64,000 nucleotides of DNA from positions 1,302,001 through 1,366,000 of the forward strand of contig OZ241740.1 of assembly GCA_965200975.1 (NCBI GenBank), written 5' to 3'. This DNA comes from S5-327 sp965200975. GTDB lineage: Bacteria; Chloroflexota; Dehalococcoidia; Lucifugimonadales; Australimonadaceae. A model generated the notes under the pieces. The model worked only from the letters and a program-made list of their open reading frames with translations, searched no databases and had not been told where the DNA came from. Shown here piece after piece: positions 16,640 to 25,417 of this stretch. The position numbers were made by a program, and so were the translations under genes. Each line of letters opens with the position of its first letter. Positions within the stretch are counted from its first letter, which is position 1.

Positions 16640-17920
16640 CTACAGCTTGCCGGCAGCCTCGCGCATATCGAGGATGGGCGAGTACATCGTCGCCGCGCCC
16701 TGGCGCGACGATGTATCGACGTAGTTGTGCTGCTCGGTCATGAAGGGGATGTAGACGTTCTCGGCGGGGTCGCGGTAGACCTCTATGGGGTCGCCGCCGT
16801 CCTCGACGACGCGCATGTTCTCCTCGAGCATCTGGCGGAACATAATGATGCCCTTGTCCGAGCGGCCAAGGTGTTCGCCCGTGCGGTCGGCGATGGCGCC
16901 CTGAGTGATCCAGGCGGCAGGGTCTTGCGCGGAGTTGCTGCGCAGCTCGGGGTATACGGGCTGGTCGTTCTCATCGAGCATAGGCACCGGCGGGCGGTAG
17001 AAGGGGATGTCCTCCGGTCGCTGCTCGGCGTCGCCGTCGATCATCGGGTAGCAGGCGACCCACCAGTGGCCGGTGGTCTCGTCGTCGATGGGCGTCCGGA
17101 TCTGGAAGGCGGGGCCGAGAAGGAACGTCTGGTTGCGGCTCGGAGTGGAGAGGTTGAAGCCGTCGCCTCCCTGGCGCAGGTAGTTGGGGAAGACGATGGG
17201 GTGGCCGTCTTTCCACTCGGTGTCTTCCTCCGACCCGCCCTCCCAGATGCGGCGTTTGATGATGCCGTGCTCGAAAGCGTCGAAGGCGATGACCTTGTGG
17301 GGGCGGCGGTTGCGGCGTTCGGACTCGCCGTTCATCTCGCGGATGAAGTTGGCCCACGCGACGTGGAGCCACTCCAGGTGAACGGGGTCCAGCGAATTCT
17401 CCTGGCACTGCAGCCAGTTGCAGGGAAGTTCGGCGTAGCCGATGTCGCGCAGGACGCCGGTTGCGGCGAAGACGTCGTAGTTCGGAACGAGCGGCGCCGG
17501 CGCCGGGCCCATGTAGGCGAACAGCAGCCCGGCCTTCTCCTGCACCGGGTACGCCTTCATCTGCACCTTGTCCTTGAATCGCCCCTCCGGGTCTTCCGTC
17601 TCCTCGTACGGCTGCTCCGTGCACTGGCCCGTCTCGTCGTACAGCCAGCCGTGGTAGGGGCAGCGCAGGCCGTGCTCCTCCGGAATGCCGTAGATCATAT
17701 TCATCCGGCGATGGGCGCAGTGCGGCTCCATCAACCCGTAATCCCCGGAGCGGTCCTTGTAGAGGATGAGGTCTTCGCCCAGGAGGCGGACCTTCATCGT
17801 CCATTTGTCGTTCATCTGCGAGACGGCGGCGACGGGATGCCAGTAGCGGCGCATCAACTCGCCCATCGGCGTGCCGGGCCCGACTCTCGTGTAGCGGTCA
17901 TTCGCTTCCTGCGTCAGCAT
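16640..17920 (-). CDS. Rieske non-heme iron oxygenase, alpha subunit (paralogue 2)
   Basis: The 426-residue protein has cluster ligands Cys68-x-His70 and Cys87-x2-His90, and the iron motif in QENSLDPVHLEWLH (D-x2-H-x4-H). It shares the VGPGTPMGELMRRYWHP opening with the other four copies. It differs from copies 3 to 5 in using HCAHRRMNMIYG at the cluster and in several loops (a longer EETEDPEGRFKDK region). The ATG is preceded by AAGGAGAGG. It lies head to tail after Rieske 3 on the same strand (75 bp apart). No ferredoxin or reductase gene is adjacent, so the electron donor must be encoded elsewhere. Confidence 0.9.
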   Translation of the reverse strand: MLTQEANDRYTRVGPGTPMGELMRRYWHPVAAVSQMNDKWTMKVRLLGEDLILYKDRSGDYGLMEPHCAHRRMNMIYGIPEEHGLRCPYHGWLYDETGQCTEQPYEETEDPEGRFKDKVQMKAYPVQEKAGLLFAYMGPAPAPLVPNYDVFAATGVLRDIGYAELPCNWLQCQENSLDPVHLEWLHVAWANFIREMNGESERRNRRPHKVIAFDAFEHGIIKRRIWEGGSEEDTEWKDGHPIVFPNYLRQGGDGFNLSTPSRNQTFLLGPAFQIRTPIDDETTGHWWVACYPMIDGDAEQRPEDIPFYRPPVPMLDENDQPVYPELRSNSAQDPAAWITQGAIADRTGEHLGRSDKGIIMFRQMLEENMRVVEDGGDPIEVYRDPAENVYIPFMTEQHNYVDTSSRQGAATMYSPILDMREAAGKL

Positions 17921-17995
17921 AAGTCCTCTCCTTACGGATTCGGATAGGTTCGGTGTATGGGCGCGATTATAGCAACTGCCGCGCTGTCGACACGC

Positions 17996-19273
17996 TTACT
18001 CTCCACGCGCCGCGCCTGCCGTGCCTCGGAGGCTGCGTTCGCCCTCCCAGCTTTCGAGCGTGGCGTTGACGATGTCGGCCACTACCGGTTCGCCGGCCTC
18101 GACGAGCGTGTAGCCCATACGGCGGCGGTTGCCGAACTTCACGTGCTCCAGCGGCAGGGCGATGGCCTCGTTCTCGGCGGGGTCGCGGAACGTGTTCATC
18201 GGGTCGCCCCCGTCGAGGGCGAGCTGGGCCTGCTCCTTGAGCAGCTTGCGGAAGAGGATGATGCCCTTGTCGGACTCGCCCAGCTTTTCGAGATGGCGCT
18301 TGGCGATAGGGCCTTGCGTCACCCATGCGAGGTAGTCCTGGTTGAAGAGGATGTCGTTGATGTATCGGTCGTTCTCGTCCTTGAGGGGGACATACCGATA
18401 AGGAACGATGTCCTGCCGGGGCGCCTGCGCGCCGGGAGCGGGGCGCCACACGTAGTAGGAGACGTGGTAGGTGTTCTCGTCGTCGACGGGAACGCGGAAC
18501 TGGAATGTCGAGCGCACCTCGTCGCCGACGAGGAGGATGTTCGGGAACAGAATGGGGTGTCCCTCGCGCCAGTCGTCGTCCTCCTCGGTGTAGCCCTCTT
18601 CGACGCGGCGCTTGATGATGCCGTGCTCGAAAACGTCGAATCCTATCTTGAGGTGCTTGCCGCGCAGTTCGGGCAGGGCGTGCACGTCGTTCCTCACCAC
18701 GTTGCCGTAGTAGGCGTGCAGCCACTCGTTGTGCACGGGGTCGAGGGAGTTCTCCTGGCACTGGAGCCAGTTGCAGGGCAGCTCGGAGATGCATACCTCG
18801 CGGACGGCGTTGTCCCACGTAAACTGCTCCCATCGGGGGAGCAGGGGCGCAGGCTGCGGGCCCATGTACGCGAAGATGAGTCCGCCGAGCTCCTGCACGG
18901 GGTACCCGGCGATCTTCACCTTCTCTTTGAAGCGTCCGTCCGGGTGGACGGTCTCCTCGAAGGGCTGCTCGATGCACTGGCCGGTCTCGTCCATCATCCA
19001 GCCGTGGTACATACAGCGGAGGCCGTGCTCCTCGGGAATGCCGTAGGAGAGGTCGACTCTGCGGTGGGGGCAGAAGCGGTCGATGAGTCCGAGCGTTCCG
19101 GATTTGTCGCGGTAGAGGACGAGGTCTTCGCCGAGGAGCCGCACCGGCTTGGTGGGGCGTTCGTCGAGTTCGGCGGCGGCGGCGACGGGGTGCCAGTAGC
19201 GTCGCATCAGCTCGCCCATGGGGGTTCCGGGACTGACCCGGGTGATGTCGTCGTTTGCCTGAATGGTGAGCAT
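17996..19273 (-). CDS. Rieske non-heme iron oxygenase, alpha subunit (paralogue 3)
   Basis: The 425-residue protein has cluster ligands Cys68-x-His70 and Cys87-x2-His90, and the catalytic motif ENSLDPVHNEWLH. It is close to paralogues 4 and 5: RLLGEDLVLYRDKSGTLGLIDRFCPHRRVDLSYG is shared nearly residue for residue, in long runs at the DNA level too. The ATG follows GGAGGAG. It is probably co-transcribed with Rieske 2. The C terminus ends LRGTAGAARGE, unlike copies 4 and 5. Different C-terminal halves with a conserved N-terminal half suggest duplication followed by divergence of substrate range. Confidence 0.91.
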   Translation of the reverse strand: MLTIQANDDITRVSPGTPMGELMRRYWHPVAAAAELDERPTKPVRLLGEDLVLYRDKSGTLGLIDRFCPHRRVDLSYGIPEEHGLRCMYHGWMMDETGQCIEQPFEETVHPDGRFKEKVKIAGYPVQELGGLIFAYMGPQPAPLLPRWEQFTWDNAVREVCISELPCNWLQCQENSLDPVHNEWLHAYYGNVVRNDVHALPELRGKHLKIGFDVFEHGIIKRRVEEGYTEEDDDWREGHPILFPNILLVGDEVRSTFQFRVPVDDENTYHVSYYVWRPAPGAQAPRQDIVPYRYVPLKDENDRYINDILFNQDYLAWVTQGPIAKRHLEKLGESDKGIILFRKLLKEQAQLALDGGDPMNTFRDPAENEAIALPLEHVKFGNRRRMGYTLVEAGEPVVADIVNATLESWEGERSLRGTAGAARGE

Positions 19274-19405
19274 GGAGGTCTCCTCCCGAGCGAGCGTTAC
19301 TAGGCGTAAGGGTAGGGCGGGCGTCGGCGCCGGTCAAGCGAGATTTGGGAGCTATAGGAGCAGGAAGGTAGGATAATCGCCTGAGCGCCTGGGGAGGAGA
19401 TGCTT

Positions 19406-19843
19406 ATGGCGGAGTCTACAGAGAAGGAATCAGAGGGTCAGCCGCGACGGCAGGGGCTGAGGGAGCGACTTGCAGAGAGAGCCAATGCAGCTGTCGACAA
19501 GATTCGGGACCAGGTGGGGGATATAACCACGGAAAGAAGCGTAGAGCTGGCGGAGGAGTACGCCGGGAAGATAGGGGGAGAGTCGGCTGCGGAGACGGCA
19601 GGGCGGATGGCGAGATCTGCGGGCAACGCTGCGGGCAAGGTGGCGTCTACGTCTGGCAGTGTCGGCGCGGTGCTGTCGGGATCGGACATAAAGGCTTTCG
19701 AGGATTTTGTAGAAGCAGTTACGCGAGTCGTAGTCGGCTTGCACGATGAGAGTCAGCGTCTTAAGCAGGAGAGCGAGGAACTCAGGGTGAGGGTCGCGGC
19801 CCTGGAAGCTCGCGCCGTGGATTCGGGTGCCGGGCAGGGATAG
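19406..19843 (+). CDS. Small glycine-zipper/coiled-coil protein, unknown function
   Basis: I prefer the ATG at 19406 (145 residues) because GGAGG lies 8 nt upstream; the ATG at 19400 abuts it. The N-terminal third is highly charged and helical (LRERLAERANAAVDKIRDQVG). Residues about 60-90 form a small-residue Ala/Gly/Ser stretch of zipper type (AGRMARSAGNAAGKVAS, then GSVGAVLSG). The C-terminal part is a heptad-like coiled coil (LHDESQRLKQESEELRVRVAALEA). No enzyme motif or signal peptide is visible. It ends 2 nt before the next gene, so the two form one transcription unit on the strand opposite to the flanking Rieske genes. A membrane-associated or complex-forming partner of the larger protein is my inference. 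Confidence 0.65.
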   Translation: MAESTEKESEGQPRRQGLRERLAERANAAVDKIRDQVGDITTERSVELAEEYAGKIGGESAAETAGRMARSAGNAAGKVASTSGSVGAVLSGSDIKAFEDFVEAVTRVVVGLHDESQRLKQESEELRVRVAALEARAVDSGAGQG

Positions 19844-19845
19844 CA

Positions 19846-20826
19846 ATGACATACGACCAACTGCTTGCGCTGGCGCAGAGCTATCCGGAAGCGGAGAGAA
19901 GCCGGCTGAGCGAACTCGCGCATTCGCGGGCTGTTCGCAGTGAACAGGAGGTGCTGGAACTGGCTGCGATTGCCGCTGAGGCGCAGGTTGACTCTCTGCT
20001 GCGCAGCGCGTTAGACCCTCGCGACAACCAGCTTTTACGCAGAGCGTTCGAGCTTCAGTACCCGCAAGTGAATATTGATTCACTCAGGGGCATGAGCGCT
20101 CAGAGCTTGGAAGGGTATGTCAATGGAGTCAAGGGGAAATACTTCGAAGTGCTGGTCGAGGACAAGCTGAACGCAGGCGAGTCTATAGGCGGGGTAAAGC
20201 TGGCTGCAGGGCAGACGGCCCGGTTGGCGGAGTCGTCCACGCAACCCGGCTGGGATCTCCGAATCGAGTCCGAGACCGGCGAAGTGGCGGAGGAGCTGCA
20301 GTTGAAGGCGACTGTGGCGTTCGGTCCGGTGTACGAGCATTTAAGGGAGTATCCCGACATCAAGGTGCTGACGCCGGGACCGATACAGCAGTTCGAAGGC
20401 GACGACAACGTGATATCGGCGGATATTCCCCACGCGCACCTGGAGGAGGCGTCGGAGAATTACGTCGATGATCTTGGCGACGGCTTGATGGAGAGCGCTC
20501 TAGAGGGCGTGGCCGGGTTCGCCGTGGAAGCCATGCCCGTTACGACGGTGCTGCTGGCCGGCGGAACTGAGGGGGTGCGATTTCTGACGGGGCGCGCAAC
20601 GCTGCAGGAGGCGGCGAGCACGGTCGCATCAAGGACTGCCCGCTCTGCCGGATACAATACGGTGTACTTGGGCCTGACGGCCACCGGACTCGGCGCCGTA
20701 GCCGTTCCGCTGACGGCGGCTCTGCGCGTAAGCGAATCACGCGTCCGGAGACGGATTCAATTGCGGGACAAGCTCGATGCTTGCACCGCCGAATTAACCC
20801 TCCTGCTAGACAAGGACGCCGGGTAG
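19846..20826 (+). CDS. Unknown protein with PD-(D/E)XK-like core and hydrophobic C-terminal region
   Basis: The 326-residue protein is not recognised as a named family. Residues 1-90 are helical and charged. Residues 95-155 contain an order of residues like a restriction-endonuclease-fold core: GKYFEVLVEDKL (Glu101/Glu105), GWDLRIE (Asp137), and EELQLKAT (Gln152-x-Lys154). This pattern is suggestive, not proof. Residues about 215-290 contain two hydrophobic Gly/Ala-rich stretches (GVAGFAVEAMPVTTVLLAGG and YLGLTATGLGAVAVPLTAALRV) that could insert in a membrane. The tail is basic then helical (RVRRRIQLRDKL). It follows the small coiled-coil gene by 2 nt and is convergent with Rieske 4. Confidence 0.65.
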   Translation: MTYDQLLALAQSYPEAERSRLSELAHSRAVRSEQEVLELAAIAAEAQVDSLLRSALDPRDNQLLRRAFELQYPQVNIDSLRGMSAQSLEGYVNGVKGKYFEVLVEDKLNAGESIGGVKLAAGQTARLAESSTQPGWDLRIESETGEVAEELQLKATVAFGPVYEHLREYPDIKVLTPGPIQQFEGDDNVISADIPHAHLEEASENYVDDLGDGLMESALEGVAGFAVEAMPVTTVLLAGGTEGVRFLTGRATLQEAASTVASRTARSAGYNTVYLGLTATGLGAVAVPLTAALRVSESRVRRRIQLRDKLDACTAELTLLLDKDAG

Positions 20827-20857
20827 ACGGGTTGCCTGGCTTGCCGCGCAGGACAGC

Positions 20858-22114
20858 CTAGCGCCCGAGGGTGGCCTCCTCGCCGAGGTAGTCGACCCAG
20901 GTGCGCATGACCTCTTCGATGTCGGCGACGGCGGTGGTCTCTCCCGCCTCGGGCGGGATGTAGCGGGCTTGGGCGCGCATGCCGAACTTGACGCGCTCGA
21001 CGGGCGCGTGGAGCAGGCCCAGGCTGTCGCCGCGGAAGACGTTCATGGGGTCGCCGCCGTCCTGCATCACCGCGATGTTCCGCTTGAGCTGCTTGCGGAA
21101 AAGGATGATGCCCCTGTCCGACTCGCCGAGTATCTCTTTGTCGCGCTTGGCGATGGGGCCTTGGGTGACCCAGGCCATGTAGTCCTGGTTGAACGTCCAA
21201 TCGAGGATGAACCGACCCTCGTCGTCCTTGAGCGGGACGTAGCGGTACGGCACGACGTCCTGGACGGGAGCGGGGGCGCCGGGGGCGGAGCGGTAGTTGT
21301 AGACGGAGACGTGCAGCGTGTTCGCGTCGTCGACAGGCACGCGGAACTGGTAGGTCGCGCGCGCCTCGTTGCCGACGAGCAGGATGTTGGGGAAGAGCAC
21401 CGGGTGCCCCTCGGCCCACTCGTCGTCGGTCTCGTCCTTCCCCTCGAGGAGGCGGCGCTTGACGATGCCGAACTCGAACTCGTCGAAGCCGATCTTCCGG
21501 TGCTTGCGGGATGCGCCTTGCTGGGCGACGGCGATGCGGTAAGCGCCCATATAGGTGTGGAGCCACTCGACGTGGACGGGGTCGAGGGAATTCTCCTGGC
21601 ACTGGAGCCAGTTGCAGGGCAGCTCGGTGATGGCGATGTCGGAGTAGCCGTTCTCCCAGAGCAGCTGCTCCCATCGCGGGAGGAGCGGCGCAGGCTGCGG
21701 GCCAAGGTAGGCGAACACGAGGCCGGCCATCTCCTGCGCCGGGTAGCCGGCGATCTTGACTTTCTCCTTGAAGCGCCCGTCGGGGTGGACGGTCTCCTCG
21801 AAGGGCTGCTCGATGCACTGGCCGGTCTCGTCCATCATCCAGCCATGGTACATACAGCGGAGGCCGTGCTCCTCCGGGATGCCGTAGGAGAGGTCGACGC
21901 GCCGATGAGGGCAGAAGCGGTCGATGAGGCCGAGCGTTCCGGACTTGTCGCGGTAGAGGACGAGGTCTTCGCCGAGGAGCCGGACGGGTTTGGTCGGCTT
22001 GTCGTCGAGTTCGGCTGCAGCGGCGATGGGGTGCCAGTATCGGCGCAGCAGTTCGCCCATCGGCGTGCCGGGTCCGACTCGAGTGAGCTCCTGGTTGGCC
22101 TGAACGCTGAGCAT
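20858..22114 (-). CDS. Rieske non-heme iron oxygenase, alpha subunit (paralogue 4)
   Basis: The start is set at ATG 22114 (MLSVQANQELTRVGPGTPMG), which aligns with the other copies and has GAGGAG upstream; an in-frame ATG at 22174 would add 20 unrelated residues. The 418-residue protein carries Cys68-x-His70, Cys87-x2-His90 and ENSLDPVHVEWLH. It is nearly identical to paralogues 3 and 5 through the Rieske domain and differs mainly around residues 195-215 (MGAYRIAVAQQGASRKHRK) and at the C terminus. It is separated from Rieske 3 by the two-gene cassette and from Rieske 5 by the acetyltransferase and nuclease genes. Confidence 0.91.
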   Translation of the reverse strand: MLSVQANQELTRVGPGTPMGELLRRYWHPIAAAAELDDKPTKPVRLLGEDLVLYRDKSGTLGLIDRFCPHRRVDLSYGIPEEHGLRCMYHGWMMDETGQCIEQPFEETVHPDGRFKEKVKIAGYPAQEMAGLVFAYLGPQPAPLLPRWEQLLWENGYSDIAITELPCNWLQCQENSLDPVHVEWLHTYMGAYRIAVAQQGASRKHRKIGFDEFEFGIVKRRLLEGKDETDDEWAEGHPVLFPNILLVGNEARATYQFRVPVDDANTLHVSVYNYRSAPGAPAPVQDVVPYRYVPLKDDEGRFILDWTFNQDYMAWVTQGPIAKRDKEILGESDRGIILFRKQLKRNIAVMQDGGDPMNVFRGDSLGLLHAPVERVKFGMRAQARYIPPEAGETTAVADIEEVMRTWVDYLGEEATLGR

Positions 22115-22204
22115 CGCGCATCTCCTCGGGAGCTGATTGGGGCAAGCGTAGTGGGGGAACGGGGCAGGCGTCAATCGGCGGAGGCGCCCTGCAAGTCCCT
22201 TGCG

Positions 22205-22855
22205 CTACGCCAGCGGCTTCTCCATCTTCCACACGCGCTTCGTCCCGAACGTTCTGCGGAGGAGGACGCCGCTCTGCGAAGAGACGCGGCGGTAGCCCGT
22301 GCGCTCGTAGAGGCGGATAGCGCCGGCGTTCTCGGCGATCACGTGGAGGGTCATCTTCCGCACTCCCATAGCGCGCCCCCTGGCTTCCGCCGCCTCGAGT
22401 AAGAGCGAGCCGACGCCCATTCCGCGCGCGGCAGGAGTTACGGCCAGCTGGTCGACCAGTAGCTCTCCGGCTACTGGTCCGCTGTGGAGGAGAATGAAGT
22501 TGACGAGAATGAGCAGGGCGCGGATGGGCGAGAAGCGGCGGAAGAGGGTACGGAACCGGAAGAGGTAGAACTCGAGGCCGGGCGCCTGGAGGGTGAGGAC
22601 GCCCAGCAGGGCGCCGTTCCGGGTGGCGGCGAAGCAGGCGTCGCGTCGCACAGCATCGTGGAGGAGTCGGACGAAGTCGTCGGCGTCGCGGCAGCCGATG
22701 CGGAGCTTCTTGGCGAATGCTTCATAGACGATGCGCAGCGCGTCCTCGACGTGTTCGGGCGCCAATTCTCCGGCGACGACCACGTCGCCCGTACTTGCGG
22801 GGGAGGCCTCTTCCAGCGCGGGGTTTTCCTCCTGCCTCTCCATCGGACGCATCAT
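22205..22855 (-). CDS. GNAT family N-acetyltransferase
   Basis: The C-terminal 150 residues match a GNAT acetyltransferase: LLVDQLAVTPAARGMGVGSLLLEAAEARG contains the acetyl-CoA pyrophosphate-binding R-G-M-G-V-G. MTLHVIAENAGAIRLYERTGYRRV then gives the beta5-alpha4 region. Three ATGs lie close together (22855, 22852, 22843) with no clear ribosome-binding site. I take the first, giving 216 residues, but any is possible. The long reading to 23050 overlaps the divergent nuclease gene antisense and is rejected. The N-terminal half contains a hydrophobic FSPIRALLILVNFILL segment. The acceptor substrate is unknown. Confidence 0.82.
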   Translation of the reverse strand: MMRPMERQEENPALEEASPASTGDVVVAGELAPEHVEDALRIVYEAFAKKLRIGCRDADDFVRLLHDAVRRDACFAATRNGALLGVLTLQAPGLEFYLFRFRTLFRRFSPIRALLILVNFILLHSGPVAGELLVDQLAVTPAARGMGVGSLLLEAAEARGRAMGVRKMTLHVIAENAGAIRLYERTGYRRVSSQSGVLLRRTFGTKRVWKMEKPLA

Positions 22856-22922
22856 ACGTGAATCGCGCGGGCACGCGCATGCTCGCCGTACGGGGGCTGG
22901 TCGTGGGATAGTGTGCGGGACG

Positions 22923-23897
22923 ATGCGGCGCGACTTCCTGCTTTTTATCCTGTCGATTCTGCTGGCGTTGGGCGTAGCGGCGCTTGTATGGGAGTACGCC
23001 GACGCCAGGGCGGGGCCGTTCCCTGTGCCGTTCACCGACGCCGATGGCAAGCCGTCCCTTGTGCGGTTGTATGTCGACGCCGGCGGAGAAGCATTCTACG
23101 TCCCGCTGTACGCGCTGCTTGCGGGAGCGTTCCTGCTGGCGGCTATCGTGGGGCGAGCGTGGCTTGCCGGCGCTCATTCGTACGGAGCGTTGTGGCGAAG
23201 GGGTCTTGCCGGCCTGTGCGTGTTGACGGTTGCTGGGGCAGCGGTAGTGTGGATGGAATCGTCCGGCCCGCTTAGCCCGGGTGAGCTGCTCCCTGGTGAA
23301 GCGGCGAGCTGGCTGGGGCAAGCGCCCGATGAGCAGCCAACTCCCGCTCCCGCCGAGCGAGCCGATGAACACCCGCCCGCTGACGATGCTCCGCTTGACA
23401 GCGCAAGGACTCCAGCCGGTGAAAGCTCCGCCGAAATAGATGACGCAGCTGCGTATTTCGAGCTAGCGCCGAGCTGCCCCCTGTGTTCGCGGATCGGCGT
23501 GCAGAGGGTGGTTGACGGCGACACGCTTGTGAGCTCCTACGGGCGCATCCGGTTGTACGGAGTCGACACTCCAGAGATAGGCGAGCCTTGCGCCGGCGAG
23601 GCGACTGCGCTGCTGAGAAGGCTTGCGGGCTCGCGGGCCCGCGTCCAGTTCGGGCCGCGCATGACAGACCGGTACGACCGAACCCTTGCGTACCTCTACA
23701 CCGAGGACGGGTTCAGCATCGACGGCCTGCTTGTGTGGGGCGGCTACGGGTACGCGTGGACGAGCGACGGTCAGCACGCTGCGACGCTCGCAGCGCTGGA
23801 GCGGGACGCGCGCCGCAGCGGGCGCGGGTGCCTGTGGGCGAGGCCGAACGGCGGAGAGGCGACCGGCTCGTTAGGGACGTGGACGCTGGACCCGTAA
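22923..23897 (+). CDS. Membrane-anchored thermonuclease (staphylococcal nuclease-like)
   Basis: The 324-residue product begins with three hydrophobic segments (about residues 4-24, 61-78 and 95-111), followed by a Pro/Ala/Glu-rich linker (about 115-170) and a staphylococcal-nuclease domain from about 185. The domain shows VVDGDTLV with metal-binding Asp, RIRLYGVDTPEIGEPC with the active-site Arg and Glu region, and DRYDRTLAYLY with the second catalytic Arg. The final WARPNGG is also typical. The active domain would face outside, in keeping with extracellular nucleic-acid cleavage. The ATG at 22923 is chosen because it begins the first membrane segment; the ribosome-binding site is weak. It is divergent from the acetyltransferase and convergent with Rieske 5. 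Confidence 0.87.
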   Translation: MRRDFLLFILSILLALGVAALVWEYADARAGPFPVPFTDADGKPSLVRLYVDAGGEAFYVPLYALLAGAFLLAAIVGRAWLAGAHSYGALWRRGLAGLCVLTVAGAAVVWMESSGPLSPGELLPGEAASWLGQAPDEQPTPAPAERADEHPPADDAPLDSARTPAGESSAEIDDAAAYFELAPSCPLCSRIGVQRVVDGDTLVSSYGRIRLYGVDTPEIGEPCAGEATALLRRLAGSRARVQFGPRMTDRYDRTLAYLYTEDGFSIDGLLVWGGYGYAWTSDGQHAATLAALERDARRSGRGCLWARPNGGEATGSLGTWTLDP

Positions 23898-23981
23898 CGC
23901 ATCGGCGCGCTGCCGCTGTAGCGCGCGTCAGCTCATCGACTCCGGACGGTTGCCGCTGCGCCGCCTGGTTGCAGGCGGGAG

Positions 23982-25322
23982 CTACAGTGGCCAGTTGTCC
24001 TTGATGTTATCGACTGCGCCTTGCGGGGCGCCGGCGCGGGCGGTCACTTCGTCTTCCGAGGCGGCGGGAGCGCGGTCGGGGAGCTCTTCCCATGTTTGGA
24101 GCACCTGGTTGATGAGGTCGGCGTCGCGGCTGTAGCCCGCTTCGCCGGGGATGTACTTCTTTGCGCGCTTCATGCCGAACTTCACCTGCTCGAGCGGGGC
24201 GGCGATGCCGGAGGCGGGCGGCGCTTCGCGGAACACGTTCATCGGCTCGCCGCCGTCGGCGACGAGGTCCATCTGCTCGCGGAGCTGCTTGCGGAAGAGG
24301 ATGAGACCCCGGTCGGACTCGCCGAGATGCTCGAGGTGGCGCTTGGCGATGGGGCCTTGCGTCACCCACATCGTGTAGTCCTGGTTGAACACGACATCGA
24401 CGATCCAACGTCCGTTCTCGTCGAGCAGCGGCACCTCGCGGTAGGGGACGGAGTCCTGGGCGGGGACGGGCTGGCCCGGGGCGCCGCGCCAGGTGTAGAG
24501 CGAGATGTGCAGCGTGTTCTCGTCGTCGACCGGCACGCGGAACTGCATCGTCACCGACACTTCGGAGCCGACGAGCAGGATGTTGGGGAAGAATACGGGG
24601 TGGCCGTGCTTCCAGTCGTCGTCTTCTTCGGTATAGCCGCGGAAGACGCGGCGCTTGACGATGCCGTACTCGAACACGTCGAAGCCGATCTTCTCGTGCT
24701 TGGGAAGGTCGAGCAGGGCGCCCTTGAACCCGGGGCCCTCCTGGACGTACTGGCCCCAGTACGAGTGGGCCCACTCCACGTGGACGGGGTCGAGAGAGTT
24801 CTCCTGGCACTGCAGCCAGTTGCAGGGCAGGTGCGAGACGGCGATGTCGCGAACGGCGTTCTCCCACACGAGCGGCTCCCAGGTCGGGAGGAAGGGGACC
24901 GGCTGCGGGCCAAGGTACGCGAACACCAGTCCGCCCGCCGTCTGCACGGGGTAGCCGGCGATCTTGACCTTCTCCTTGAAGCGTCCGTCGGGGTGAACGG
25001 TCTCCTCGAAGGGCTGCTCGATGCACTGGCCGGTCTCGTCCATCATCCAGCCGTGGTACATACAGCGGAGGCCGTTCTCCTCCGGGATGCCGTAGGAGAG
25101 ATCGACTCTGCGGTGGGGGCAGAAGCGGTCGATGAGGCCGAGCGTTCCCGACTTGTCCTTGTAGAGGACGAGGTCCTCGCCAAGGAGCCGCACGGGCTTG
25201 GTTGGCTTGTCGTCGAGTTCGGCTGCGGCGGCGATGGGATGCCAGTAACGGCGCATCAGCTCGCCCATGGGCGTTCCGGGGCCAACCTGGGTAACGGCGT
25301 TGTTCTGTGCAACGGTCAGCAT
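23982..25322 (-). CDS. Rieske non-heme iron oxygenase, alpha subunit (paralogue 5)
   Basis: The 446-residue protein carries Cys68-x-His70, Cys87-x2-His90 and ENSLDPVHVEWAH, in which the second-half motif is D-x2-H-x4-H as in the others. It belongs to the close trio with paralogues 3 and 4. Distinctive parts are the YWGQYVQEGPGFKGALLDL insertion after the iron motif and a C-terminal tail (DRAPAASEDEVTARAGAP...) about 20 residues longer than in copies 3 and 4. The start is preceded by a GGAAAGGTGA stretch. Upstream on the same strand is the class II aldolase gene, 95 bp away, probably transcribed together. Confidence 0.91.
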   Translation of the reverse strand: MLTVAQNNAVTQVGPGTPMGELMRRYWHPIAAAAELDDKPTKPVRLLGEDLVLYKDKSGTLGLIDRFCPHRRVDLSYGIPEENGLRCMYHGWMMDETGQCIEQPFEETVHPDGRFKEKVKIAGYPVQTAGGLVFAYLGPQPVPFLPTWEPLVWENAVRDIAVSHLPCNWLQCQENSLDPVHVEWAHSYWGQYVQEGPGFKGALLDLPKHEKIGFDVFEYGIVKRRVFRGYTEEDDDWKHGHPVFFPNILLVGSEVSVTMQFRVPVDDENTLHISLYTWRGAPGQPVPAQDSVPYREVPLLDENGRWIVDVVFNQDYTMWVTQGPIAKRHLEHLGESDRGLILFRKQLREQMDLVADGGEPMNVFREAPPASGIAAPLEQVKFGMKRAKKYIPGEAGYSRDADLINQVLQTWEELPDRAPAASEDEVTARAGAPQGAVDNIKDNWPL

Positions 25323-25417
25323 TGCTTCACCTTTCCGCGTGCTGCGGGGCTCTTCCGCCTTCTATGGGGTTAGCGTAGGCGCGCGCCTGAATCGGTGTCA
25401 ACGCGCTGCCGCGCCCG

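Noticed and set aside
22731..22922. Extended N terminus of the thermonuclease
   Set aside because: It overlaps the divergent acetyltransferase gene antisense. The ATG at 22923 begins the first membrane helix.
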